From the IMG/VR virus record IMGVR_UViG_3300028008_001497, positions 1 through 53,015 of that record: a stretch of 53,015 nucleotides of DNA; one strand, given 5' to 3'. The position numbers and the translations under genes were made by a program. This document shows, piece by piece, positions 26,011 through 34,622 of the stretch (positions are counted from its first letter, which is position 1; each line of letters begins with the position of its first letter). This DNA comes from a virus. The notes beneath the pieces were generated by a model. That model did not search any database. It was not told the origin of the DNA and worked only from the letters and a program-made list of their open reading frames with translations.

Positions 26011-27123
26011 ATGAATGAAGATTTAAAATGGTCCAACTATGATTTTACTAAGATACCTTTCGACGACATTGTCAGCGTTGGCCAACGCACTTTGTTGTAT
26101 CGCGATATATTTACTGTCAGCTGGTTACTTGGACGGTTCTGCAACTACAAATGCTCCTACTGCTGGCCTTACGCCCGCAGTGACCGTAAAGACCACCGTC
26201 CTACAGAACTATGCTTACGGACCATAGATGAAATAAAGAGGCAAGCACGTGAAAACGGATTTAATAGTTATCATTTTAGTCTTAGTGGGGGTGAGCCTAC
26301 TTTCCATCCTGGCTACTTGGACATTCTACAGCATCTGGCTGATGACGTAGACAACACCAACTACACCAGTGTACATATGACATCTAACTGTAGTCGCAAC
26401 ATGGCATGGTTTGAAAAGTATGTAGAAGCAGTCAAGCCATTCCACCGTGCCAGTATTACTGCAAGTTTACACACAGAACACTTAAATACAGTTGAGAAGA
26501 TGCAAGACTTTGCAGATAAACTAATCTTCTGTCAGGAGCACGATGTTCAAGTTACAATCAATATGGTTATGGTTCCAGACTGGTTTGAAAGAGATTGGGA
26601 AAACGCCTTGTTCTTCCATGAGCAAGGAATCAACGTTACACTCAAACCGCAATCAGACCCTACTGCTAGTAGGGTGGTTGATGGATACAAACCGGAGGAC
26701 CTAAAACGTTTGCACAATGGTATGCCACAACGTGCATATACAGAAAGTAAACGCAAGTGGTCAGGCCGGCCGAGTCCTAGTTTTGATATACCTAAAGATA
26801 TGATGTACATGCCTGATGCTAGTGTGCCTTGGCATATGCAAGTAGAATTTAGAGATTCCAAAGGTGAAGCATGGTATATGGATCAAGCAGAAAGATTTAA
26901 TGCTTTTAACTTCAATAACTTTAAAGGATGGAGTTGCAACGCAGGCTATCAAGGTATTATTATACGTGAACCTGATGGTAGTGTAAAGCGTAGTTATAGT
27001 TGCCATGATGCTCCGCTAGGCAATATCGAAACAGGCTTTAAACTGTTTGACAAAGCTATGCCTTGTGTTACAGGCAGTTGTGTTAGTAGTGCCGATAGTA
27101 AGATACCAAAGAGAAAGGTATAA
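26011..27123 (+). CDS. Radical SAM enzyme, family C (divergent member)
   Basis: 370 residues. CNYKCSYCWPY at 44-54, LSGGEPTFHPGY, and C-terminal FKGWSCNAGY, SYSCHD and CVTGSC give the same cysteine-region plan as the proteins at 14124 and 24182. There is no other Met before the core motif, so the ATG at 26011 is well supported although only 6 bases follow the -10 box. It is the first gene after the perfect promoter, and its stop overlaps the next ATG (TAATG). Confidence 0.87.
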   Translation: MNEDLKWSNYDFTKIPFDDIVSVGQRTLLYRDIFTVSWLLGRFCNYKCSYCWPYARSDRKDHRPTELCLRTIDEIKRQARENGFNSYHFSLSGGEPTFHPGYLDILQHLADDVDNTNYTSVHMTSNCSRNMAWFEKYVEAVKPFHRASITASLHTEHLNTVEKMQDFADKLIFCQEHDVQVTINMVMVPDWFERDWENALFFHEQGINVTLKPQSDPTASRVVDGYKPEDLKRLHNGMPQRAYTESKRKWSGRPSPSFDIPKDMMYMPDASVPWHMQVEFRDSKGEAWYMDQAERFNAFNFNNFKGWSCNAGYQGIIIREPDGSVKRSYSCHDAPLGNIETGFKLFDKAMPCVTGSCVSSADSKIPKRKV

Positions 27124-28547
27124 TGGCCAACTTTATTATTTTTGCAGGTATGGAAGAACCAGCGACATATGCCGTACGTTCAGGCGGCCAGTATCAACTT
27201 GCTTCCTGGCTACGTTCCTTTGGTTATACTGTAAAAGTAATAGATTTTTGTTTTAAAATTAGTCCTAATATTTTAGAAGAAATTGCAAATAAACATATTG
27301 ATGACGATACACTTGCATTTGGAATAAGTACTACTTTTTGGAATATTGATCTAGTTACACATAATGGATTAACTATAGGCGGAATTCATTGTCCAAAATG
27401 GGTAAAATATTTAAAGAAAACTTTTCAAAAAACAAATCCTAATATTAAATGGATACTCGGCGGATCCAACGCAGCATCTCCTTTATTAGAAGATGACGAC
27501 TGGATTCGTATATATCAGTTTGCTGAAGACGAAACACTTGCAATGTTAGATAGATTATCTAACAAAATAGAAGTACGCCCACTGTTTAATATACAAAACT
27601 TTACAAGAAAATATCATGACAGTGATGCTATTCAGCCTTATGAAACGTTAAGTATTGAGATAAGTAGAGGATGTATATTTAAATGTAAGTTTTGTCAGTT
27701 TCCTTTGATTGGTAGAAAAAAAGGAACTAACATAAGGCGAGAAGAAGATATCCGTACAGAGCTATTACAGAATTATGAACAGTTTGGCACTACAAAATAT
27801 TATTTTAGTGATGATACATTTAACGAAAGTCTAGATAAAGTACAAATGATTCATCGTATTAGTAAGTCTTTGCCATTTGAGTTAGAATATGTAGCTTATA
27901 TTAGAATAGATTTATTAGCTTCGTATCCTGAAATGATAGATTTGTTACCGGAATCAGGATTGCGTAGTGCATTTTTTGGTATCGAAACATTCCAAGAACA
28001 AGGTGCAAAAGCTATCGGTAAAGGCTGGAATGGAAAATATGCCAAAGACTTTTTGTTAGAACTAAAAGAAAAATGGAAAGATAAAACAAACTGGTGGATG
28101 GGAATGATTGTAGGTCTTCCTGGTTGGAATAGAGAACAAGAAGAAAAAGATTTACAATGGTTAATAGACAACGATATGAGTTGCTGGTGGCATTGGGCAT
28201 TATATATTAATCCTATTAACGCAGAAAACGGAGTACAGTTTGTAAGCGAGTTTGAAAAAAACTATGAAAAATATGGATATGAGTTTACAGAAGACAACCT
28301 TGTTAACTGGGTTAACGGAAATTTAGTACATACTGAGCTACAACAAGCAGCAATCGAAATAAATGACAAGTCTTTTAAATATAAAAAAGTTTCTGGATTT
28401 CGAATAGGAGAGTTTAGTACAACTTTAAGATGTGATATGAGAGATTTAGTTAATGTAAAGGAAATAGATGTTCCCCGTGAAACATTATTAAATAATACAA
28501 AACAGTTTGTAAATAAATATATTGAATGCCAGTTGCAGGAAATCTAA
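27123..28547 (+). CDS. Radical SAM enzyme with B12-binding-like N-terminal domain, family D
   Basis: 474 residues. Residues about 1-145 read like a B12-binding-type Rossmann domain (GGQYQLASWLRSFGYTVKVIDF, LAFGIST, IKWILGG) but lack the DxHxxG that coordinates cobalt from below. The core motif is SRGCIFKCKFC (cysteines 184, 188, 191). FGIETFQEQGAKAIGKG and GMIVGLPG are typical of the barrel in this family. Enzymes of this type methylate, rearrange or ring-contract inert carbons. It overlaps the preceding stop by one base. Confidence 0.85.
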   Translation: MANFIIFAGMEEPATYAVRSGGQYQLASWLRSFGYTVKVIDFCFKISPNILEEIANKHIDDDTLAFGISTTFWNIDLVTHNGLTIGGIHCPKWVKYLKKTFQKTNPNIKWILGGSNAASPLLEDDDWIRIYQFAEDETLAMLDRLSNKIEVRPLFNIQNFTRKYHDSDAIQPYETLSIEISRGCIFKCKFCQFPLIGRKKGTNIRREEDIRTELLQNYEQFGTTKYYFSDDTFNESLDKVQMIHRISKSLPFELEYVAYIRIDLLASYPEMIDLLPESGLRSAFFGIETFQEQGAKAIGKGWNGKYAKDFLLELKEKWKDKTNWWMGMIVGLPGWNREQEEKDLQWLIDNDMSCWWHWALYINPINAENGVQFVSEFEKNYEKYGYEFTEDNLVNWVNGNLVHTELQQAAIEINDKSFKYKKVSGFRIGEFSTTLRCDMRDLVNVKEIDVPRETLLNNTKQFVNKYIECQLQEI

Positions 28548-28548
28548 A

Positions 28549-29274
28549 ATGTATTATTCTAAAGAACTAATGAAATCTCAAAATAAAACAATGTTTCCTT
28601 CTAAGGCATTTGAAAACTTTTTTAGTAACAGTGAGTTTGACAAAATAAAAACTACGGCAATCGAGCTTGAAGAAAACGATCCTGTTGTACATTCAGGACA
28701 ACAATATACTAAGTTTAAATATTACGAAAGTAACCTTTATGCTCTACTTAACAAACGTATAGAAGATATAATAGGAAAACATAATGTATACTTGTCGGTA
28801 GTTTCAAACACTCAAGGAAATCCTGTTCCAACACACACTGACCATAACTTATCAGATGTTAGGGAAAATGCATTACCCTATGCAACATTATGTATTCCTT
28901 TAGATGTTATAAGTGAAGATAACAAATGGGGAACAGCATCAACCATAACGTTTGATCAATATTATTTTCCTGATCAAGATTGGGAATACAGACGTCATAT
29001 TTTTACAGGATTTTTAAAGCCTAACACAATAAAAAACTCAAAAGGTTTTATAAATGAAACTACTATTACAAAAGAATATTATGATCGCTATTTAAATCAA
29101 CACGAAGATTATAGTTTTTTTGAAGGAATGAGTATTGAAAAAATAATAGATTGGAAAAAAAATAGTCTTATGATTTGGCATCAATGTAGATTTCATTGTA
29201 GTGATTCTTATTTAAGTTCTGGTACTAAAAATAAAAAAAGTATAATATTATGGACAACAAAGGAAAGTAAATGA
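28549..29274 (+). CDS. 2OG-Fe(II) oxygenase-like protein (first copy)
   Basis: 241 residues from the ATG at 28549, which has AGGA 8 bases upstream. A double-stranded beta-helix iron site is suggested by HTD (96-98) and a distal histidine in MIWHQCRFHCSD (211 or 216), with a Lys pair about 229-230 for 2-oxoglutarate. Hydroxylation or desaturation of an unknown substrate is the likely role. Homology is judged from motif spacing only. The next gene, also oxygenase-like, begins in an ATGA overlap. Confidence 0.55.
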   Translation: MYYSKELMKSQNKTMFPSKAFENFFSNSEFDKIKTTAIELEENDPVVHSGQQYTKFKYYESNLYALLNKRIEDIIGKHNVYLSVVSNTQGNPVPTHTDHNLSDVRENALPYATLCIPLDVISEDNKWGTASTITFDQYYFPDQDWEYRRHIFTGFLKPNTIKNSKGFINETTITKEYYDRYLNQHEDYSFFEGMSIEKIIDWKKNSLMIWHQCRFHCSDSYLSSGTKNKKSIILWTTKESK

Positions 29275-29843
29275 ATTTTATTGAACTCGACGATCTTCCA
29301 GTATATGATTTATACACAGAGTTTTTAAGATTACTTGACGAAAAAAAGATATGGTGGTCTGATACAGGCAACGATCAGATTTGTTTAAATGCAACCAAAG
29401 CCGATCCGTCAAACTGTTTGACAGGAAGAGGAAGTTTATTTTTAGATTGGGATAGCTCTTATACAAACAAACAAGGAACACTAGTAGTACCTCCTAGAAA
29501 AGTTCCTTTAAAAGAAGATAGCTTTGAAATACTTTGTACAGGGTTTAAAGATTCGTTATTTGAAGATGTATATAACAGCATAACCAAAAAATACAACGTA
29601 GGTAGGATTCGCATAATGAATTCTAGACCTAAAACTTGTTTAACTTGGCATAACGATGATACTCCTAGATTACATTATCCGATGAAAACACAAGACGGAT
29701 GTTATATGGTAATCGAAAACGAAAGTAAACATCTAAAACAAAATCAATGGTATTGGACAAATACAGTTGTTCCTCATACTGCATTTAACGGTAGTACAGA
29801 TGAAAGATTTCATCTAGTAGTTACAATACTAGGTGATAAATGA
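29271..29843 (+). CDS. Aspartyl/asparaginyl beta-hydroxylase-like oxygenase
   Basis: 190 residues. WHNDDTPRLHYPM places the HxD iron ligands at 127 and 129; VVPHTAFNGS gives the distal His at 169; ERFHLVV gives the 2-oxoglutarate-binding Arg at 179. This order and the phrase NTVVPHTAFNGS fit the aspartyl/asparaginyl beta-hydroxylase group better than other 2OG oxygenases. It overlaps both neighbours by 4 bases (ATGA), so it is probably translated together with the gene before it. Confidence 0.7.
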   Translation: MNFIELDDLPVYDLYTEFLRLLDEKKIWWSDTGNDQICLNATKADPSNCLTGRGSLFLDWDSSYTNKQGTLVVPPRKVPLKEDSFEILCTGFKDSLFEDVYNSITKKYNVGRIRIMNSRPKTCLTWHNDDTPRLHYPMKTQDGCYMVIENESKHLKQNQWYWTNTVVPHTAFNGSTDERFHLVVTILGDK

Positions 29844-30334
29844 AATACGCAATAACAGGACATACATCGGGTATAGGAAAAGCTATATCTGAATCAGTTG
29901 TAAACTTTATTGGATTTAGTAAAAGTACTAGCTATGACATTAATAACCGTATTGACAGAAAACGTATTATTAAACAATGCAATGACGTTGATGTTTTTAT
30001 AAACAATGCACATGATGGGTTTGGACAAACTTATATGTTATTAGATTTGTTCCATGCATTTAAAGATACTAACAAAACAATAATTAATGTTGGTAGTAAT
30101 GTAGCTGAGGATGAAACTATATTAAAAAACTACGAACATTTACTAGAATACCAAATACAAAAAAAATCATTACGTATATTGCACAATGATCTGATTAAGC
30201 TGGACACAACCTTAAATTTAAAATATACTCATTTTGGATATGTAGGAACTGAACGCATATTACAAAAGTATCCTAATATGTCCACTACAGAGTATATCAC
30301 AGTAGACAATGCAGTTAGTATAATATTGTCATAA
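29840..30334 (+). CDS. Short-chain dehydrogenase/reductase-like protein (second copy)
   Basis: 164 residues. TGHTSGIGKAI (6-16) is a clean TGxxxGIG cofactor loop; VFINNAH (52-58) matches the NNAG strand, INVGS the catalytic-Ser strand, and YQIQK (104-108) the YxxxK motif. It is shorter than standard SDRs, lacking most of the C-terminal substrate region. It is better conserved in the cofactor loop than the copy at 15262. A 22-base gap with a late-type octamer follows. Confidence 0.75.
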   Translation: MKYAITGHTSGIGKAISESVVNFIGFSKSTSYDINNRIDRKRIIKQCNDVDVFINNAHDGFGQTYMLLDLFHAFKDTNKTIINVGSNVAEDETILKNYEHLLEYQIQKKSLRILHNDLIKLDTTLNLKYTHFGYVGTERILQKYPNMSTTEYITVDNAVSIILS

Positions 30335-30337
30335 ATA
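30330..30337 (+). promoter_or_regulatory. Late-type octamer CATAAATA before second nitroreductase-like gene
   Basis: CATAAATA spans the stop codon of the SDR-like gene. It is followed by a strong GAGGAG (30342-30347) 9 bases before the ATG at 30357. This is the same arrangement as before the first nitroreductase-like gene at 25393. Confidence 0.5.
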
Positions 30338-30356
30338 CATTGAGGAGAAAATATTT

Positions 30357-31007
30357 ATGGATCATACAGAAGTAAAAAAAGCAATCATTAGAAGTCAACA
30401 TTGTCAGCGTAACTGGGATTTACAAAAACAGATTCCAAAAGATGATATTGATTTAATAATACATAGTGTGACAAACTGTCCTAGTAAACAAAATATTTCT
30501 TTTTATAAAGTACATGCAATCACTAATAGACAAGTTATTGAAAATATTCATGATAACACTTCAGGGTTTTTAAACTATGAAACAGGAAAGAACGAAACTA
30601 ACAGTCAGGTATTGGCAAACTTAGTGTTGGCATTTGAAGTTGAAGATTATATGAGCAGACATACTACTGATACGGTACACAGAAATGACGAAATGTGGGC
30701 ATATGATGATGGTAAACTAACGGCTGCTCAAAAGAAAAGTTTAGAAAAAGATGCACATATGGCTATTGGTATTGCAGCAGGCTACGCAAATCTTATTTCT
30801 AGTATGTTAAACTACGGTACTGGTTGTTGTGCATGTTTTGACGCAGATGAGGTTGCAACTGTAGTTGGTGCTAAAAATCCAATCAAGCTATTAATGGGTA
30901 TAGGAATCAAAGACGAAACAAGACCACGTAGAGAGCATCACACAAAACCTGAGTTTGTTTTTCCAACCAAATCTAAACAAGAGATACAAGTAAACTTCAT
31001 AAACTAA
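30357..31007 (+). CDS. Nitroreductase-like flavoprotein (second copy)
   Basis: 216 residues. The opening IRSQHCQRNWD and NCPSKQNISFYKVHAI fit the FMN-binding start of nitroreductases (usually RRSxRxF and APSxxNxQPW). HMAIGIAAGYANLISSMLNYGTGCCACF matches the family's long helix and glycine strand. KLLMGIGIK is near the usual G-x-P strand. It has one of the best Shine-Dalgarno sequences in the cassette. It is probably a homodimeric flavin oxidoreductase; whether it reduces or dehydrogenates cannot be told. Confidence 0.68.
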   Translation: MDHTEVKKAIIRSQHCQRNWDLQKQIPKDDIDLIIHSVTNCPSKQNISFYKVHAITNRQVIENIHDNTSGFLNYETGKNETNSQVLANLVLAFEVEDYMSRHTTDTVHRNDEMWAYDDGKLTAAQKKSLEKDAHMAIGIAAGYANLISSMLNYGTGCCACFDADEVATVVGAKNPIKLLMGIGIKDETRPRREHHTKPEFVFPTKSKQEIQVNFIN

Positions 31008-31010
31008 TAT

Positions 31011-31673
31011 ATGACAGTTAAAATATATAAATCATTATTGTCTAATCAAGTGATAGACAATCTTCTTGATTTCTTCAATAGTAATACAAGTTTGCATTAT
31101 GATACAATGGGCATGATCAAAATAGGTCAACCCTGGAGTCACATACAGCATATACTCGAACCTATTTTAAAAAAATATATACCGGTTGATAAAAACTTAG
31201 GTGACAACTTTTACAAGCATAGTTTTCCTTACTTTACACACGTAGATAGCGGAAATAATAAAAATAGTTACAATGTTTTAATTCCACTTTATGTAAGTAA
31301 TAATATAGAACAAAAGTTTGTTGTGTTTGATCAATATTGTACAGATTACAGTGGTGCAACATGGTTAGGTGATATATGGAAACCTGAACAAGATTTTAAT
31401 CTCAATAAAAAACGTGATTTTCCATATAAAGACCCAACTGTAGTTGGTTGTACTGACCAGCCTATTTCTGATGACATGTATGAAATATTAAAATATGATT
31501 ACCGTAATGAAGAACAATTTTATGGGTTAACTGGTACTGCATATGATTACAAACCAGGAAATGTTCTTATATTTCCTAGCAATAGACTACATTGCACAGG
31601 TCGTATGGATTGTGATTATAAAATAGGATTAAGTTTACGATTTGAAATACTTGACAAATCTGTTTTTCTATAA
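31011..31673 (+). CDS. 2OG-Fe(II) oxygenase-like protein (third)
   Basis: 220 residues. THVDSG places HxD at 77-79. The C-terminal strand pair YKPGNVLIFPSNRLHCTG gives the distal His at 194, and GLSLRFE an Arg at 210 for 2-oxoglutarate. PGN(V)LIFPS followed by H is typical of phytanoyl/prolyl-hydroxylase-like folds. It begins 3 bases after the previous stop and no ribosome-binding site is clear. The substrate is unknown. Confidence 0.62.
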   Translation: MTVKIYKSLLSNQVIDNLLDFFNSNTSLHYDTMGMIKIGQPWSHIQHILEPILKKYIPVDKNLGDNFYKHSFPYFTHVDSGNNKNSYNVLIPLYVSNNIEQKFVVFDQYCTDYSGATWLGDIWKPEQDFNLNKKRDFPYKDPTVVGCTDQPISDDMYEILKYDYRNEEQFYGLTGTAYDYKPGNVLIFPSNRLHCTGRMDCDYKIGLSLRFEILDKSVFL

Positions 31674-31684
31674 TACAATAAGAT

Positions 31685-32662
31685 ATGAAACCTCAAGACA
31701 AGCAATCAATTCTTCTGAGCCTAGCACAGTTTATAGAAGATAACCAACAAAAAATACTACAACTTGAACCAACTGCACTTGTTAATATTAGTGTTGATAT
31801 TTGTAGATATTATGCTGGTGCAGCTCGAAACCTAATAGCTGTGCCTGAATATGAATACTTTAAGACATGTACTAGTAGTATGAGATGGGAATCAAAAGGA
31901 CACTGTTTAGGTGTTGTTCCGTGGAACTATCCATTGGTTATAGCATTATGGAAAATAGCGCCGGCACTAGCAGCTGGATGCACTATTGATATTAAACTAA
32001 ATGATGGTAATGTAGGTGCCTTGCCTTGGATATTAGATAACTGGAAAAACAAATACAATAGTGTAAAAATAGTCAACAATATAAACTTAAAAGATTATGA
32101 CTTTGTTGATATAACAGGCAGCAAGAAAACAGCAGATTATTTTAAATCAAACCATCATGATGTAAATGCAGATGTAGGCGGAGCAAGTATAGCAGTTGTT
32201 AACGATGGTAATTCGGCATTTATATTAGAAAATCTTGAATGGAGTGTTAAGTACAATCTTGGAGCAGATTGCACAGCACCTAAACATATTTTTGTTGTTG
32301 AAGAACTACTTGATACTGTAATGGCAATCGACGGTGTTACTTTAGGAGAGTGCAATGATATTGATCACTTTTCTCCAACAGCAACAGTAAGTACATATAC
32401 AAATATCAAAGATCTTGTAAAACAAATAAACCAACTTCATAATAGATTAGGATTGCATTTATATACCAAAGATTTAGCAACCAAACGTTATGTAGTTGAA
32501 CATGCACGTTGGGGAACTATCTTTGTAAACAAACCATTAACTGTGCCAGTTGAAATGCCACACAGCGGAATGGCTTCTAGCGGCAATACATTCAATCAAA
32601 GTTTTTTTAAAATATATCAATATCTTGTACCCAAGCATATTGTTGTAGGAGATCAGTATTGA
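31685..32662 (+). CDS. Short aldehyde dehydrogenase-like protein
   Basis: 325 residues against 450-500 for the family. PWNYP (79-83) and the helix after it are the classic ALDH cofactor region. GADCTAPKHIFV supplies the catalytic Cys (196). The Glu of the usual ELGG is replaced by Asp (DVGG, 163-166). The end MPHSGMASSGNTFNQSFFKIYQY matches the ALDH C-terminal segment. Sections between PWNYP and DVGG are shortened. It may oxidise or reduce an aldehyde in the pathway, or activity may be altered by the Glu-to-Asp change. Confidence 0.8.
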   Translation: MKPQDKQSILLSLAQFIEDNQQKILQLEPTALVNISVDICRYYAGAARNLIAVPEYEYFKTCTSSMRWESKGHCLGVVPWNYPLVIALWKIAPALAAGCTIDIKLNDGNVGALPWILDNWKNKYNSVKIVNNINLKDYDFVDITGSKKTADYFKSNHHDVNADVGGASIAVVNDGNSAFILENLEWSVKYNLGADCTAPKHIFVVEELLDTVMAIDGVTLGECNDIDHFSPTATVSTYTNIKDLVKQINQLHNRLGLHLYTKDLATKRYVVEHARWGTIFVNKPLTVPVEMPHSGMASSGNTFNQSFFKIYQYLVPKHIVVGDQY

Positions 32663-33102
32663 TTAAAGAACTATCATACGATGAAGTTTATCAAGTTTGG
32701 CAAGAGTTTTTATGGCCCAACCGAAATAATATATTACCTATGAGTAATATGCGTTATAAAGATACATCATATGATAACATTTATAAAAACTATAAACCTA
32801 CGTTTTTTGGTTATATTCTTGATGACAAGATAGTAGGTGTAAACAGCGGTCATTCAACAAGTAGAGTGCATTACAGAAGCAGAGGATTATATGTAATGCC
32901 TGAATATCGATACAATAATATTGGTAAACATTTGTTAGAATATACTGTAAATTTAGCCAAAAACGAAAACAGAAAATATTGTTGGAGCCTACCACGAAAG
33001 GTTGCATTAAAGACTTATTTGAATGCTGGCTTTGAACAAACAAGCAAGTTTTTTGAAACTGAAACTAGCGAACAAAATTGTTATGTGATTAAAGAAATAT
33101 GA
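32659..33102 (+). CDS. GNAT-family N-acetyltransferase
   Basis: 147 residues starting at TTG (32659), which overlaps the ALDH stop as TTGA. The GNAT pattern is FFGYILDDKIVGVNSGH, then RGLYVMPEYRYNNIGKHLLEYTVNLAK: a beta-4 strand followed by an R/QxxGxG/A-like acetyl-CoA loop (YRYNNIGKHLL). Then NAGFEQTSKFF is the usual C-terminal GFE strand. It probably acetylates an amine, perhaps the product of the aminotransferase encoded at 36989, which is inference. Confidence 0.8.
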   Translation: MIKELSYDEVYQVWQEFLWPNRNNILPMSNMRYKDTSYDNIYKNYKPTFFGYILDDKIVGVNSGHSTSRVHYRSRGLYVMPEYRYNNIGKHLLEYTVNLAKNENRKYCWSLPRKVALKTYLNAGFEQTSKFFETETSEQNCYVIKEI

Positions 33103-34622
33103 GTTATGATGTAGTGCTATTTACAGAATGCAATGGTAGCATAGGCTGGGGCAGAGATGCTGGCGCCTATACAGTTGCCAGCAGACTACGTGAATCAGGA
33201 TACAAAGTTAAAGTTATAGACTTTTTTAGTCACTTTACAGAAGAACGTTTTCAACGTGCAGTAGATTTATACGTAAGCAATCAAACAAAGTTTTTAGGAT
33301 TTAGTAGTACACATTTTAGTACACTAATGCCAGAAGATTGGGAAACACATTGGAGTGCAGATAGTAGAACACGCAAAAGTAATATGTGGAATGTGTATTT
33401 TCCTTTTTCTCCAGAAGAAGTTACTAAATGGTTTGATATTGCAAAAGCCAAATACCCTAACATCAAGATAGTTGTAGGTGGCCAAAAGGTTGCACAAAAA
33501 CGTGCTCTACAAAAGAAGTATCCTATGGTAGACTTATGGGTAGGAGGTATGGCAGATAAAAGTGTGTTGGGATTAATGGAACAGTTTCCTGAAACTAACT
33601 TTGTTAAGTCAGAACTTGATTATGGTAGTATGACAGAGCAAGAGTTTAGGTACAGTAAAATACACTGGACAGACGATGATTATATATTTCCACATGAAGC
33701 ACTACCATTAGAAATCAGTAGAGGTTGTCCTTTTAACTGTGCCTTTTGTGACTACCCTAAAAAAGCAGTAAACAGCTGGACCTTAGACAAAACACATTTG
33801 CGAGATGTACTAATAGAAAACTATGAACGTTTTGGTACACATCACTACATGATTACTGATTATCAGCTCAACGAAAACATGAGAAAGATGAGTCTAATAC
33901 ACAATGTATTTACTGACCTACCGTTTGATATTACATGGAGTGGTTTTGGTAGACTTGACTTGTTATACCAAAAGCCTGAAATGATTAGTATGATACAAGA
34001 AAGTGGCTGTCGCAGTATACAATGGGGAATAGAAACAGTTACAGATCATGTAGGACCTCTTATAGGCAAAGTAACCAAACGTCATATTATTGAAAGTGCG
34101 TTAGAACAATGTAAAAGTGTATGGGGCGATAGTATAGTACAAGGCAGTGGATTTATACTAGGATTGCCAGGAGAAACAAAGTCTAGTTGTATTGAACTAG
34201 TAGATTGGATTAGTACACAGCCATGGCTTGATGCTTGGGAGATAACTCCTCTATATATTGGTGGATATGATCCTAACAAAGAATATACTATTGATTATAG
34301 TAGAATACAACGCAATCCTGAAAAATACGGATATACGGTTACACTTGAAAAAAACGCTAATGGTATATATGTTGAAGATTGGCAAAACGGCGATATGACA
34401 AAGTCAGACTTGATAAATATTATTGAACAAGCACAACAAGGATCCGCATGGCAAAAACGCATTATGACATCTTACTTAGGATACAGTCGTGCTAGTAATC
34501 TAAGATTTACACACAGTGAGATCATTCGTGCAGATAAAAATAATACAACATGGATTAGACAACACGCTTCTAACTATAAAAAACTAGCAAATGAATATTT
34601 AAGGAAAAACAACTTATTATGA
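33099..34622 (+). CDS. Radical SAM enzyme with B12-binding-like domain, family D
   Basis: 507 residues. N-terminal Rossmann-like domain (GAYTVASRLRESGYKVKVIDFF, FLGFSST, IKIVVGGQK) without DxHxxG, then SRGCPFNCAFC with cysteines 210, 214 and 217. WGIETV, GSGFILGLPGET and WEITPLYIGG follow in the barrel. The DDYIFPHEALPLEISRG run resembles the 34619 protein at the same position, so these two adjacent genes are probably an old duplication. ATGA overlaps link both. Confidence 0.86.
   Translation: MSYDVVLFTECNGSIGWGRDAGAYTVASRLRESGYKVKVIDFFSHFTEERFQRAVDLYVSNQTKFLGFSSTHFSTLMPEDWETHWSADSRTRKSNMWNVYFPFSPEEVTKWFDIAKAKYPNIKIVVGGQKVAQKRALQKKYPMVDLWVGGMADKSVLGLMEQFPETNFVKSELDYGSMTEQEFRYSKIHWTDDDYIFPHEALPLEISRGCPFNCAFCDYPKKAVNSWTLDKTHLRDVLIENYERFGTHHYMITDYQLNENMRKMSLIHNVFTDLPFDITWSGFGRLDLLYQKPEMISMIQESGCRSIQWGIETVTDHVGPLIGKVTKRHIIESALEQCKSVWGDSIVQGSGFILGLPGETKSSCIELVDWISTQPWLDAWEITPLYIGGYDPNKEYTIDYSRIQRNPEKYGYTVTLEKNANGIYVEDWQNGDMTKSDLINIIEQAQQGSAWQKRIMTSYLGYSRASNLRFTHSEIIRADKNNTTWIRQHASNYKKLANEYLRKNNLL

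Noticed and set aside
31651-31674. TTGACA and TATAAT before the ALDH gene
   Set aside because: The spacer is only 12 bases, too short for a sigma70 promoter, and the -35-like bases are inside a coding region.
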